Assembly (NCBI GenBank): GCA_020444075.1
Contig: JAHLLR010000001.1
Location: 136,569-200,568, forward strand
Direction: 5' to 3'
DNA length: 64,000 bases
DNA from: Deltaproteobacteria bacterium
GTDB lineage: Bacteria > Desulfobacterota > Desulfobacteria > Desulfobacterales > Desulfosarcinaceae
Under the pieces are notes generated by a model, which was given only the letters and a program-made list of their open reading frames with translations, ran no database searches and was not told where the DNA came from. Below are positions 35,655-45,340 of this stretch, one piece after another. The position numbers and the translations under genes were made by a program. Position 1 is the stretch's first letter; the number at the start of each line of letters is the position of its first letter.

Positions 35655-38600
35655 ATGAATCGCAGAACTTTTCTCAAGATTGCATCCATGGGCAGCGTCG
35701 CCGTGGCCGCCGGCTGCTCAGCCAAATCCGAAGACAACCTGTTCACCATGGTCCAGGCGACCGAAGATATGGTCGTCGGTCAGGAATCTTGGTATGCGTC
35801 CACCTGCCGCGAATGTCCTGCCGGCTGCGGGGTGCTGGCCAAAAACCGTGAGGGACGCATCATCAAACTGGAAGGAAATGGCCTGCACCCGGTCAACCGG
35901 GGCTCGCTTTGCATCCGGGGCCAGGCGGCCCTCCAGGGGCTCTACAATCCCGACCGGCTGTGGATGCCGCAACTCAAAACGGAGAAGGGGTGGCAGGAAA
36001 TCCCTTTCGATAAAGCCGAGGCGTTAATCCGGCAAAAGGCCGGGGCGGCAGTCAATCGCGGGTCCGGCCGCATATCCATGGTCACCGAAACCGTGGGCCG
36101 GACCCAACTGGACCTGTTTGCCACGGTACTGCAAACCTTCAAAAGCCCGCCGCCCGTCGTCTTCGAACCCCTGGCCTATGAATCCCTGAAGTTTGCCCAC
36201 CAGCAGCTCTTCGGCGACCCCGTCCTGCCGGTTCTGCACATGGACCGGGCCGATGTGCTGCTCGGATTCGGCGCCGATTTTCTGGAGACCTGGCTCTCAC
36301 CGGTGGAATACGCACGCAAATTCAAGTCCATGCATCAGCTGAACGATGGCCGCAAGGGGGTGTTTATCCAGGTGAGCCCCTTCCAATCTCTCACCGGTGC
36401 CAATGCCGACCGCTGGATTGGCTGCCGGCCCGGCACCGAAGCCGCAGTGATCATGGGGTTGGTCCGCCTGGTGATCGATGACGCCAACGGCCGCCAAGTG
36501 AACCGGAGTCTGCGGGATGCGCTGGCAGGCGTGACCGAGGCGTACACCCCCGAAGCGGTGGCCCGGTTGTCGGGCGTCAGCGTTGAAGACCAGGCCGTCG
36601 TCGGCCGGCAGTTGCTGGCGGCAAAACGGCCCCTGGTTCTGGGCACGGGCGCCGGCAGCGACGGAGGGCATGCAGTGGCCGCGGAAGTGGCTGCCCTTTT
36701 TCTCAACCTGGCCCTGGACCCTGAATTGTCCCTGTTCGACTTCAACAATCGCCACCGGGTCGAGATTGCCGACCGGCGGTCCACGGTACTGGACGCATTC
36801 GATGCCATGGATGAAAAATCCGTGGAGCTGGTCTTGATCAACAATGTCAACCCGGTCTTCTCCATTCCCGGCGGCAACCGCATCGCCAAAATCCTGAGCG
36901 ACAAAAAGCGCTTTGTGGTGGCCTTTTCCAATTTCATGGATGAGACAGCAGCCCTCGCCGATCTTATCGTTCCGGTGCAGCTGGCCCTGGAAACCTGGGA
37001 TGCTTATGAAAGCAACAGCACCACGATGGCCACCCTGCAGCCCACCATGGGAAAGATCACCCAGGCGCCCGCGTTGGGAGACCTGCTGCTCAATCTGCTT
37101 CCCCCCGAGAAGCGGCCGGCGGCAGACTACCAAGCCCTGGTGACCCGGTCCGTTCTGGCCGGCCAGGGCAGTCAGACCGCCGCGGCCTGGCTGAAAACGA
37201 TTCAGAAAGGCGGACGATTCAGTGACGACAGCACTACGGGAGGCAGCCCCAAGGCTAACCTGAGAGCGGCGGCAACCCTGAAAACCTGCCTGACGGCCCT
37301 GCCGGAGCCTGAAGTGGGTGATGTGCTCATGGCCCCGCCCTCCATCCGTTTTTTCGACGGCCGGGGCGCCAACCGGCCCTGGCTGGCCGAGATCCCGGAT
37401 ACCCTCACCCAGATCGCCTGGCAGACCCCGGCTCTGGTCCATCCGGACCGCATGGCCGCCGGCGGCATCAAGGATGGCGACAGGGTCGTCCTGGAGACCC
37501 ACGCGGGAGAAATCGAGGTGCCGGTTTATGCCTACGCGGGGGTTTTCCCGGGAACCGTCGTGGTGCCTGCCGGACTAGGCCACACCACGTTCGGCCGCTG
37601 GGCACGCGGCCAGGGTGTCAACCCGCTGTCGGTTCTGGATCCATCGGTGAATGCCGACGCAGGGGCGCCGTCGTTCGCGACGCCACTGATAAGCATGGCA
37701 ATCACCGGCACGCGCATGTCGCTGGCCACCACCTCGGGCAGCCGCGTCTCCCTGGGCCGCAAGATCGCCCTCAGCATGGCCATCGAACGGATCGGCCACA
37801 AGGACGGACACAAAGAGCCGGGACTGACCATGGACACCTTTCCCCTGACACCGCCGACCCCCGAAGGCTACGATCCCGAACGGGATCTCTACCCGCCCCA
37901 CGACCATGACGGCTACCGCTGGGCCATGATCGTGGACATGGACCGCTGCATTGGCTGCACCGCCTGCGTGGCGGCCTGCTATGCGGAGAACAACCTCGGC
38001 ATCGTCGGCGAGGAGCGCATCATTGAAGGCCGGGAGATGGCCTGGCTGCAGATCCAGCGATATCAAGACCCGGCAGACATGGCCCGGGTCACCTTCCTGC
38101 CCATGATGTGCCAGCACTGCGACAACGCCCCCTGCGAGGCGGTCTGCCCGGTCTATGCGCCCCACCACTCCAAAGAGGGGCTCAACAACCAGATTTACAA
38201 CCGCTGCATCGGCACGCGCTTCTGCGCCCAGAACTGCCCCTACAAAGTGCGGCGTTTCAACTGGTTCGACTGGCAGTGGCCCAAGCCGCTGCAGATGCAG
38301 CTCAATCCCAACGTCACCGTGCGCAGCAAGGGCGTGATGGAGAAATGCTCCTTCTGCATCCAGCGCATCAAGGCCGCCCATAACACGGCCAAAAACGAGA
38401 AGCGGGCCATCCGCGACGGCGAAGTAGTGCCGGCCTGCGCCCAGACCTGCCCCACCGGGGCGCTGACCTTCGGCAGCCTCATGGATCCGGCCAGCCGGGT
38501 GAGCCAACTGATCAAGGATCCGCGGGCCTATCAGGTGATGGGATACCTGAACACCAAACCGGCGGTGATTTACCTTAAAAAAGTGACTCAAATCGTTTAA
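35655..38600 (+). CDS. actB: alternative complex III subunit ActB (molybdopterin-like + FeS)
   Basis: A 981-residue fusion exported by the Tat route: MNRRTFLKIASMG with a twin-Arg and an AAGC lipobox-like end. The N-terminal two-thirds resemble molybdopterin oxidoreductases (CRECPAGCGVLAKN, NRGSLCIRGQA) but serve as a scaffold in ACIII. The C-terminal third is a ferredoxin-like subunit with four Cys clusters: CIGCTACVAACY, CQHCDNAPCEAVCP, CIGTRFCAQNCPY and CSFCIQRIK ... CAQTCPTGAL. It passes electrons from quinol oxidation to the heme subunits. The start was chosen at the Tat motif; starts at 35589 or 35613 are also possible. Confidence 0.93.
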   Translation: MNRRTFLKIASMGSVAVAAGCSAKSEDNLFTMVQATEDMVVGQESWYASTCRECPAGCGVLAKNREGRIIKLEGNGLHPVNRGSLCIRGQAALQGLYNPDRLWMPQLKTEKGWQEIPFDKAEALIRQKAGAAVNRGSGRISMVTETVGRTQLDLFATVLQTFKSPPPVVFEPLAYESLKFAHQQLFGDPVLPVLHMDRADVLLGFGADFLETWLSPVEYARKFKSMHQLNDGRKGVFIQVSPFQSLTGANADRWIGCRPGTEAAVIMGLVRLVIDDANGRQVNRSLRDALAGVTEAYTPEAVARLSGVSVEDQAVVGRQLLAAKRPLVLGTGAGSDGGHAVAAEVAALFLNLALDPELSLFDFNNRHRVEIADRRSTVLDAFDAMDEKSVELVLINNVNPVFSIPGGNRIAKILSDKKRFVVAFSNFMDETAALADLIVPVQLALETWDAYESNSTTMATLQPTMGKITQAPALGDLLLNLLPPEKRPAADYQALVTRSVLAGQGSQTAAAWLKTIQKGGRFSDDSTTGGSPKANLRAAATLKTCLTALPEPEVGDVLMAPPSIRFFDGRGANRPWLAEIPDTLTQIAWQTPALVHPDRMAAGGIKDGDRVVLETHAGEIEVPVYAYAGVFPGTVVVPAGLGHTTFGRWARGQGVNPLSVLDPSVNADAGAPSFATPLISMAITGTRMSLATTSGSRVSLGRKIALSMAIERIGHKDGHKEPGLTMDTFPLTPPTPEGYDPERDLYPPHDHDGYRWAMIVDMDRCIGCTACVAACYAENNLGIVGEERIIEGREMAWLQIQRYQDPADMARVTFLPMMCQHCDNAPCEAVCPVYAPHHSKEGLNNQIYNRCIGTRFCAQNCPYKVRRFNWFDWQWPKPLQMQLNPNVTVRSKGVMEKCSFCIQRIKAAHNTAKNEKRAIRDGEVVPACAQTCPTGALTFGSLMDPASRVSQLIKDPRAYQVMGYLNTKPAVIYLKKVTQIV

Positions 38601-38709
38601 TTGGATTGTGTTTTGTTTGAGATTTGAAGATTCGAATTTGGAACTTATTTGAGATTTGGTGCTTGTTTTTTGCTGATTCCAAATCATCCGGGACAGAATA
38701 AAGGTAGCA

Positions 38710-40029
38710 ATGGAACAGACACTCACCTACCGCAAAATTGACGATACGGTTCTGGACACCCTGACACCGCCCCAGCGCAGCTACTGGGCACTCGTGGCCC
38801 TGCTTTTTGCCGGCGTGCTCATGGGCGCGGGGTGCTGGATCTACCAGATCCTGGTGGGCATCGGCGTCGGTGGCCAGAACAACCCGGTGCACTGGGGCAC
38901 CTATCTGATCAATTTCGTCTTCTGGGTGGGGATCGCCCATTCGGGAACGCTGATTTCCGCCATCCTGCACCTGTTCCGGGCCGGATGGCGCAACCCCATC
39001 GCCCGGGCGGCCGAGACCATGACCGTCTTTGCCGTATGCACGGCCGGACTCTTCCCTTTCATCCACCTGGGACGGGTCTGGCTGGTCTTCTACATGCTGC
39101 CGATTCCCAACCAGCGAACCTTGTGGCCCAACTTCCAGTCGCCGCTGATGTTCGACGTGGTGGCCATTTCCACCTACCTGACGGTCAGCAGCCTGTTCTG
39201 GTACACGGGCATGCTGCCGGATCTGGCCATCATCCGCGACCGGGCCGTTGGGGTGCGGCGCAAGATCTTCACCGTTCTCGCCCTGGGCTGGACCGGTGAA
39301 TTTGAGATCTGGCGGCACTACACGCGCGGCTATCTCTTTTTCGCCGCCCTGGCCACCCCGCTGGTCATCTCGGTCCACAGCGTGGTCTCCTGGGACTTCG
39401 CCCTGAGCGTGGTGCCCGGATGGCACACCACCATTTTCGCCCCTTACTTCGTGGCCGGCGCCATCCACTCGGGGCTGGCCATGGTAGTCACGTTGATGAT
39501 CCCCCTGCGCCTGATCTTCAAATACGAAGCCATCATCACCGACCGCGTGCTGGAGAGTGTGGCCAAAACCATCGTCTTCACCGGCCTGATCGTGGCCTTT
39601 GCCTACGCCACCGAAATCTTCATGGCCTGGTACAGCCGCAACCCGGTGGAAATGGAAACGTTCCGCTGGCGAGCCCTGGGCGACTACGCCCTGGAATACT
39701 GGATCATGGTGACCTGCAATACCATCATCCCGCTGTTTCTGCTGTTTAAGAAGGTGCGCACCAACATCCGCGTCCTCTTCGTCATCTCCCTGCTGGTCAA
39801 CGTGGGCATGTGGTATGAAAGGTTCGTGATCATCATCGGATCGGTGGCCCACGATTTTCTGCCCCACGCCTGGGGGCTCTACTCGCCGAGCCTGATCGAA
39901 TTCGGCATCATGATCGGCAGCTTCTGTCTCTTCTTTTTCCTGTTCGTGCTGTTTGTCAAACACATGCCGTCGGTCTCCATGACCGAGATGAAAGAAACCC
40001 TGCATGAAGGAGCGTCCCATGCCGGCTGA
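38710..40029 (+). CDS. actC: alternative complex III subunit ActC (NrfD-like quinol site)
   Basis: A 439-residue inner-membrane protein with ten predicted helices, of the NrfD/PsrC family. Blocks include ILVGIGVGGQNNPVHWGTYL and FWVGIAHSGTLISAILHLF near the start and VSWDFALSVVPGWHTTIF in the centre, all typical of ActC, which carries the quinol oxidation site. AAAGGTAGCA precedes the ATG. It overlaps actD by 11 bases. Confidence 0.93.
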   Translation: MEQTLTYRKIDDTVLDTLTPPQRSYWALVALLFAGVLMGAGCWIYQILVGIGVGGQNNPVHWGTYLINFVFWVGIAHSGTLISAILHLFRAGWRNPIARAAETMTVFAVCTAGLFPFIHLGRVWLVFYMLPIPNQRTLWPNFQSPLMFDVVAISTYLTVSSLFWYTGMLPDLAIIRDRAVGVRRKIFTVLALGWTGEFEIWRHYTRGYLFFAALATPLVISVHSVVSWDFALSVVPGWHTTIFAPYFVAGAIHSGLAMVVTLMIPLRLIFKYEAIITDRVLESVAKTIVFTGLIVAFAYATEIFMAWYSRNPVEMETFRWRALGDYALEYWIMVTCNTIIPLFLLFKKVRTNIRVLFVISLLVNVGMWYERFVIIIGSVAHDFLPHAWGLYSPSLIEFGIMIGSFCLFFFLFVLFVKHMPSVSMTEMKETLHEGASHAG

Positions 40030-40528
40030 TACGGTTTCCATCATGGGAGTTTTTTCCAGCGAACACCGTGCCGCGTCGGCCATTGACGGGCTGCGGGAAA
40101 CCCCCTGGACCATCGAACGGGTCCACAGCCCCATCCCCAGCCACGCCATTGAGCATGCCCTGGAGCCGCCCAGGAGCCGGGTGAGCTGGTTTACCCTGGC
40201 CGGCGGCATCGTCGGGTTTTTCTCCGGATTTTTGCTGGCGGCGTTCACTTCCCTGCGCTGGTCGCTGATCGTCAGCGGCAAACCGGTGGTGGCGCTGGTG
40301 CCCTTTTTTATCGTGGGATTCGAATTCACTATTCTGTTCGCCGTCTTGGGCAACGTCCTGGGGCTGATCTCCCAGGCCCGTCTGCCGCGGTTTGACACCC
40401 AGCCGGGCTACGATGAGCGCTTTTCGGGGGGGCACTTCGGGGTGCTGGCCCGCTGTAGTGCCGGTGAGCAGGAGGAACTGGCCCGTTTCCTCGAGGAAAA
40501 CGGTGCCGAGATTAAAACTGATTTCTGA
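40019..40528 (+). CDS. actD: alternative complex III subunit ActD (DUF3341)
   Basis: A 169-residue protein with a soluble N-terminal region (IMGVFSSEHRAASAIDGLR), two central helices (~50-115, WFTLAGGIVGFFSGFLLAAF and VVALVPFFIVGFEFTILFAV) and a soluble C-terminal part (GGHFGVLARCSAGEQEELAR). This is the DUF3341 architecture of ActD. AAGGAG six bases upstream fixes the start at 40019, rather than the in-frame ATG at 40004. Confidence 0.9.
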   Translation: MPADTVSIMGVFSSEHRAASAIDGLRETPWTIERVHSPIPSHAIEHALEPPRSRVSWFTLAGGIVGFFSGFLLAAFTSLRWSLIVSGKPVVALVPFFIVGFEFTILFAVLGNVLGLISQARLPRFDTQPGYDERFSGGHFGVLARCSAGEQEELARFLEENGAEIKTDF

Positions 40529-40574
40529 TTGAAAAGCAGACGAACACGGAAAAAGTCAGATTTGAAAGGCGAGC

Positions 40575-41804
40575 ATGGCTACGCAAGCATTAACCAATCA
40601 GGAAAATCAACTGCCACTGATGAAAATCTTTTACGCCCTGGCCGCCGCCGGGGCACTGGTTTTCATCGCGGTAGCCGCTGCGGGCAACCCGGCCAGGGCC
40701 TGGCAGGCCTACCTGCTCAACTTTCTGTTCTTCTCGGCCATCGCCCAGGGTGCCGTGCTCTTCTCGGCGCTCATGCACACGGTCAAAGCTCGCTGGAGCG
40801 GGCCGCTTTCGGACGTGGCCGAATCTTTTGCCGCCTTTTTCCCGGTATCCCTGGTGCTGTTCATTATTTTGTTCCTCGGCCGACAGTACGTCTTCCCCTG
40901 GCTGCACGAAGACCTTCACGGCAAGGAGGTCTGGCTCAACCTGCCTTTCCTGTTCGGGCGTGACCTGGTCGGACTCTGCCTGCTCTATGGGTTCGGCCTG
41001 GCCTTTTTGTACCACCGGCTCTACTTCTCACTGAAAGCCCGGGGCGCCGCCGGCCCCTTCGGTCGCCGGCTGCTGGCCCACTGGGATCAGCATCCGCTTG
41101 ACGAGGCCCGTCTGGCCGGCCGCATGACCGTCTTCGGCATTCTCTACCTGCTGGCCTTTGCCCTGGTCCTCTCCCTGGTGGGATACGATCTGGTGATGGC
41201 CACGGATCCGCACTGGTACTCGACCCTCTTCGGCGCCTACACGTTTGTCAAAGCCGTGTATATCGGCTTCGGAGCCCTGATCGTCCTGAGTTCCCTTTTA
41301 CATCTGAGCGACAAAAACGGCTATCGGGTCGAGGAAAACCAGTTCCACGATGTCGGCAAACTCTTTTTTGCCTTCTGCCTCGTATGGGCCGATTTTTTCT
41401 ATGCCCAGTTCGTGGTCATCTGGTATGGCAACATCCCCGAAGAGACCGCCTACATCATCGAACGCACCATGGCCGCCCCCTGGAACGTGCTGGCCTGGAT
41501 CATTTTCGTCGGCTGCTTCATCGCTCCGTTTCTGATCCTGATCAACCGACGGATCAAAACCATGCCCAAAGCCATGGTTGTGATCTGCCTGGCGGTCATG
41601 ACCGGCATCTGGCTGGAACACTTCCTGCTTTTAGGCCCCTCCTTCCATCACCATGCCCACCACATTCCCCTGGGCTGGGTGGAAGCCGCCGTGGCCGTCG
41701 GATTTTTCGGCCTGCTGGCCGCCGCCGTCACCGGCTATTTCAGGCAATTCCCCGAGCTGCTGCAGGATAAAAAGGCGGACAGACTAAAGGTTGAAGGAGC
41801 TTAG
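40575..41804 (+). CDS. actF: alternative complex III subunit ActF
   Basis: A 409-residue inner-membrane protein with about ten helices and the ActF features: an N-terminal AYLLNFLFFSAIAQGAVLFSA, a central LVGYDLVMATDPHWYSTLFGAY and the His-rich GPSFHHHAHHIPLGW near the C terminus. ActF is the second large membrane subunit, structurally related to ActC but without a confirmed quinol site. Spacing of 46 bases from actD and AAAGGCGAG before the ATG indicate co-transcription. Confidence 0.92.
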   Translation: MATQALTNQENQLPLMKIFYALAAAGALVFIAVAAAGNPARAWQAYLLNFLFFSAIAQGAVLFSALMHTVKARWSGPLSDVAESFAAFFPVSLVLFIILFLGRQYVFPWLHEDLHGKEVWLNLPFLFGRDLVGLCLLYGFGLAFLYHRLYFSLKARGAAGPFGRRLLAHWDQHPLDEARLAGRMTVFGILYLLAFALVLSLVGYDLVMATDPHWYSTLFGAYTFVKAVYIGFGALIVLSSLLHLSDKNGYRVEENQFHDVGKLFFAFCLVWADFFYAQFVVIWYGNIPEETAYIIERTMAAPWNVLAWIIFVGCFIAPFLILINRRIKTMPKAMVVICLAVMTGIWLEHFLLLGPSFHHHAHHIPLGWVEAAVAVGFFGLLAAAVTGYFRQFPELLQDKKADRLKVEGA

Positions 41805-41922
41805 CGGCAGACGATGCAATATCAACGTTTTGATTGAAGAATTGAGGGATTGTGGAATTGAATGGGCGATAAGGTAAAACTTGAGTCTTCAGCCTAAACC
41901 CCTAACCCCCTGAGTTTTAATA

Positions 41923-42552
41923 ATGGAAATTCTGATTACCTCCTTTTCGCTGCTCACCCTCGCGGTGATCGCCATCCTGATCGGCACCCGGGGGCGGCCC
42001 ATGCGTTTTATCACCGCATTCGGCGAGACGCTGGCGCACGTCTGGCAAAACCGGGGCCCCCTGTTCTGGGTGTCGGCCTGCGTGGTGCTGGTACTGGGAT
42101 TCCTTTTCTTTTTCTATGCATCGCCGGCCACCCGCATCGGTGCCGCCCAGCCCATCCCCTTCAGCCATCGCCTTCACGCCGGCCACAAGGCAATCGAATG
42201 CCGGTTCTGCCATTCCTACGTGGACAAGTCCATTAATCCGGGATTGCCACCCGTGGAGAAGTGTCTCTACTGCCACAACTACATCATTGCCAACCATCCG
42301 GAAATCCGAAAAGAGCACAACTATTTCAACAGTGACACGCCTACGCCATGGGTTAAGGTCTATAAACTGCCCGAACATGTGCTGTTCAACCACGAGCGGC
42401 ATATCAAAAGGGAAATCGCCTGCGAATCGTGCCACGATGAAGTCCGGGAAATGGACCGCCTGAAAGGCAAACGGTTCCAGATGGGCTTTTGCATTCAATG
42501 CCACCGGGAGAAAAAGGTCAATCTGGGCTGCTGGCTGGCCTGCCACAGCTGA
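41923..42552 (+). CDS. actA: alternative complex III pentaheme cytochrome ActA
   Basis: A 209-residue membrane-anchored multiheme cytochrome c (helix ~45-67) that takes electrons from ActB. Four canonical heme sites, CRFCH, CLYCH, CESCH and CIQCH, are followed by CWLACH, a CX3CH site, five residues before the stop. Distal His candidates lie in PFSHRLHAGH and VLFNHERHIK. The count of five matches ActA. Its place after actF, not before actB, is a rearranged order. The 118-base spacer upstream is repeat-like and the ribosome site is weak. Confidence 0.88.
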   Translation: MEILITSFSLLTLAVIAILIGTRGRPMRFITAFGETLAHVWQNRGPLFWVSACVVLVLGFLFFFYASPATRIGAAQPIPFSHRLHAGHKAIECRFCHSYVDKSINPGLPPVEKCLYCHNYIIANHPEIRKEHNYFNSDTPTPWVKVYKLPEHVLFNHERHIKREIACESCHDEVREMDRLKGKRFQMGFCIQCHREKKVNLGCWLACHS

Positions 42553-42672
42553 TGCCGGAAATCGGAGATCGGATGTCTGAAGTCAGAAAACAGAAGCCGG
42601 AAAACAGAGATCGGTCCTCGGACTTCGGGCCTCCGTCCTCCGTCTTCAGAATAAACAACCAAGGAGTCGCCA

Positions 42673-44043
42673 TTGGCCGCTGAAACCCAAACCCTTGAAT
42701 CCCCAAATACCACCGCCAAGGGGTTTGCCTTGACCTCCGCCTTCTGGATGATGATCGCCACCTTTTTCGGACTGCTGGGGGCCACGGAACTGGTGGCCCC
42801 GGACCTCACCGAAAACATCGGAGGCATCGTCTTTGGACGCGTGCGGCCCACCCACGTCAATCTGGTGCTGTTCGGGTTTGTAACCCCGGGTCTGCTCTCG
42901 GCGGCCTTTTACTTCATCCCCCGGCTGCTGCGCACCCGGTTGTTCAGTGAGCGGCTGGGCGTCTTTACCGTGGTGGTTTGGAATATCGCCCTGGTCGGCG
43001 CGGTGGCCACGCTGGCCGCCGGATTCACTCAGGGCCGTGAATATGCGGAGCTGATCTGGCCCATCGATATCATGGTGGTGGCCGCCTTCAGCCTGGTCTT
43101 TTACAATTTCATCATGACCGTCAAAAACCGTCAGGAGCCGATCCTTTATGTCTCGGTGTGGTACGTGCTGGCCGGAACCATCCTCACCGCCTGCACCTTT
43201 GCCTTGGGCAACGTGATCTGGAAACCCGACAGCGGCGCCCTGGTGGGCATCCACGACGCCATCCTGCTGTGGTTTTATGGCCACAACGTCTTCGGTCTGC
43301 TGCTGACCCCCCTGAGCGCGGCCGTGGCCTACTACGTGATCCCGCGCGCGTGTCGGGCTCCGCTTTACAGCCACACTCTCTCCCTGCTGGGGTTCTGGGC
43401 CCTGATCGTGGTCTACACCCACATCGGCACCCACCATCTGCTGCAGGTACCGGTGCCCACCTGGCTCAAGGTGGTGGCCATCGTGGACAGCGTGGCCATG
43501 GTGATCCCGGTCATGGCCTTTCTGATCAATATCTGGTACACGGCCAAGGGTCGCTTGGGCGAAATCCACGCCGACATCGGTGCCAAATTCGTCTTCACCG
43601 GCACCATCATGTACTTCTTCGTCAGCATCCAGGGCTCGCTCATGGCCCTGCCCGACGTCCAGCGCGTGACCCATTTCAACAACTGGGTCGTGGCCCACGC
43701 CCACATCGGCGTGCTGGGCTTTGCCGGCATGATCGCCCTGGGCGGGCTTTACTACACCATTCCGAAACTGTCCGGGAAACCCCTCTACAGCCGTTTTCTG
43801 GCCGATTTCCAATACTGGATGGTCCTGATCGGCATGGTCGGGTTTACCGTGGTGCTGACCATCGCCGGCCTGATCCAGGGCAACGCCTGGCTCAACGGCG
43901 AGACCGTGTACCGCGTGCTGCCGGAAATCCACGTGTATTATGTGGTGCGCGCCGGCCTGGGGCTGATGATCTTCTCCAGCGCGGTTCTGGGTTTTTATAA
44001 TATCGTCCGTTCCCTGTTCGGAAAAACCGGAGCGTCATCATGA
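42673..44043 (+). CDS. ccoN: cbb3-type cytochrome oxidase subunit I
   Basis: A 456-residue heme-copper oxidase catalytic subunit with 12 helices. All metal ligands are visible: His of low-spin heme in RPTHVNLVLFGF, CuB His in WFYGHNVFG, the CuB His pair in HIGTHHLL and the two heme His in NNWVVAHAHIGVLGF. The lack of the A-family Tyr after the first CuB His places it in the C (cbb3) family. It starts at TTG, with AAGGAG six bases before it. Directly follows actA, so ACIII and oxidase form one operon. Confidence 0.93.
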   Translation: MAAETQTLESPNTTAKGFALTSAFWMMIATFFGLLGATELVAPDLTENIGGIVFGRVRPTHVNLVLFGFVTPGLLSAAFYFIPRLLRTRLFSERLGVFTVVVWNIALVGAVATLAAGFTQGREYAELIWPIDIMVVAAFSLVFYNFIMTVKNRQEPILYVSVWYVLAGTILTACTFALGNVIWKPDSGALVGIHDAILLWFYGHNVFGLLLTPLSAAVAYYVIPRACRAPLYSHTLSLLGFWALIVVYTHIGTHHLLQVPVPTWLKVVAIVDSVAMVIPVMAFLINIWYTAKGRLGEIHADIGAKFVFTGTIMYFFVSIQGSLMALPDVQRVTHFNNWVVAHAHIGVLGFAGMIALGGLYYTIPKLSGKPLYSRFLADFQYWMVLIGMVGFTVVLTIAGLIQGNAWLNGETVYRVLPEIHVYYVVRAGLGLMIFSSAVLGFYNIVRSLFGKTGASS

Positions 44044-44975
44044 AAATGACCCCCCTTGCCGTGGTAGTCGGCTCGCTGCTGATTCTGGCCACCATCGTCT
44101 TTGTGGTAGTCCTGCTGCCCTATGTCAACACCAGCCAGACCGCACCATCGGACATTTTCCGACAGCGGGCGGCCGACGAAGCCGCCGGGCGAAAGCTCTA
44201 TATCGCCAACGGCTGCGTCTACTGCCACAGCCAGTCCATCCGCACCATCGACTGGGGGCTGGGCGCCGAACGTATTGCCCAGGCCGGAGACTACGTCGCC
44301 GACTACCCTATCCTGCTGGGTTCCCAGCGCACCGGGCCGGACCTGTCCCAGGACGGGGGCGAACACCCGGACGACTGGCATGTCGCCCACTTCACCAACC
44401 CCCGCTATACCCGGCCGCTGTCCATCATGCCGGCTTTCAGATTCCTGGGCGACGACCATATGGGCAACCTCATCCGCTATGTACAGAGCCTGGGCATGAA
44501 AGACGCCGACCGGCGCATGCAGCGCCAGCGATTCTGGAAGACGGAAGCCATCAAGGGTTACGAAGCCGGACCGGATGCCAATGTGCAGTGGCTCAGCGAA
44601 CATATTCCCCAGGGATGGCGCGATGTGCCCAACCCTTATCCCACCAGCGAGGCGGGGCTGGCGCGGGGCCATAAAATCTACCAGGATTTCTGCCTGGGCT
44701 GCCACGGGCCGGTGGGCGACGGCATGGGGCCGGCCCAGCCGTGGATCTATCCGCCGCCGCTTAACTTCACCATCTTGAAAAACCGGGAAATCAGCGGCGG
44801 AATCCTCTACTACCAGATCATGAACGGCATCACCGGCACAGCCATGCCATACTTCAAACGTGAACTGGAGTCGGAGAAAATCTGGGACGTGGGCAACTAC
44901 GTGGCGGTCAATTTCATCAACGACAGTGACGCAAATACCGAGCCGAAGGGAATCGATGCGGCGTATGAGCCGTAA
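44040..44975 (+). CDS. ccoO: cbb3 oxidase diheme cytochrome c, CcoO/CcoP-like fusion
   Basis: A 311-residue membrane-anchored cytochrome, coupled to ccoN by ATGA. After one helix (~8-28) the first domain has the CcoO pattern GRKLYIANGCVYCHSQSIR with GPDLSQDGG and MPAF as distal Met. A second class-I domain follows (~215-300): YQDFCLGCHGPVGDGMGPA with TAMPYF. Normal CcoO has one heme and CcoP two; here one protein combines a CcoO domain with a CcoP-like single-heme domain. Confidence 0.88.
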   Translation: MKMTPLAVVVGSLLILATIVFVVVLLPYVNTSQTAPSDIFRQRAADEAAGRKLYIANGCVYCHSQSIRTIDWGLGAERIAQAGDYVADYPILLGSQRTGPDLSQDGGEHPDDWHVAHFTNPRYTRPLSIMPAFRFLGDDHMGNLIRYVQSLGMKDADRRMQRQRFWKTEAIKGYEAGPDANVQWLSEHIPQGWRDVPNPYPTSEAGLARGHKIYQDFCLGCHGPVGDGMGPAQPWIYPPPLNFTILKNREISGGILYYQIMNGITGTAMPYFKRELESEKIWDVGNYVAVNFINDSDANTEPKGIDAAYEP

Positions 44976-45067
44976 AAAGGGTTAGAGGGAGGACCAACTT
45001 CCCCTTTCGACCTGATAAAAATTAATTCAAAAGGACTGGAATAAACAAATTTCAGGATTAAATAATT

Positions 45068-45328
45068 TTGTACTATCCTTACTTTATCGCCTATATAACC
45101 ATCGGCCTGACCATCAGCCTGGTCGTGTTCTATTGGGCCTTTAAAACCGGTCAGTTCACCGACCAGCAGCGGGCGCGCTTTCTGCCCCTGCGGGACGATG
45201 CCGATCATCCGCCGGTAAAAGCCACCCGATTCAACCGGATTGAAATCTACGGACTCTTTTTCCTGGCGGCGGCGGGACTTGGCGCAACGGCGGCGGTTTT
45301 GACTTTTGCCCTGTATTTCAGCAAATAA
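45068..45328 (+). CDS. CcoS-like small oxidase assembly protein
   Basis: An 86-residue protein with two helices. Between them lies FYWAFKTGQFTDQQRARFLPL with a following acidic DDADHPP, close to the CcoS signature (WAxxxGQFxD ... DD). CcoS proteins are needed for heme and copper insertion into cbb3 oxidases. The C-terminal helix is an addition to the standard short form. The start is TTG with a moderate AGGA site. Confidence 0.7.
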   Translation: MYYPYFIAYITIGLTISLVVFYWAFKTGQFTDQQRARFLPLRDDADHPPVKATRFNRIEIYGLFFLAAAGLGATAAVLTFALYFSK

Positions 45329-45340
45329 GAGGTATCTTCC

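Noticed and set aside
38575..40398. 607-codon minus-strand frame antisense to actC and actD
   Set aside because: His/Gln/Gly-rich shadow with no family signal, typical of antisense to membrane-protein genes.
42646..43932. 428-codon minus-strand frame antisense to ccoN
   Set aside because: Shadow of the oxidase gene; composition is typical of antisense GC-rich frames.
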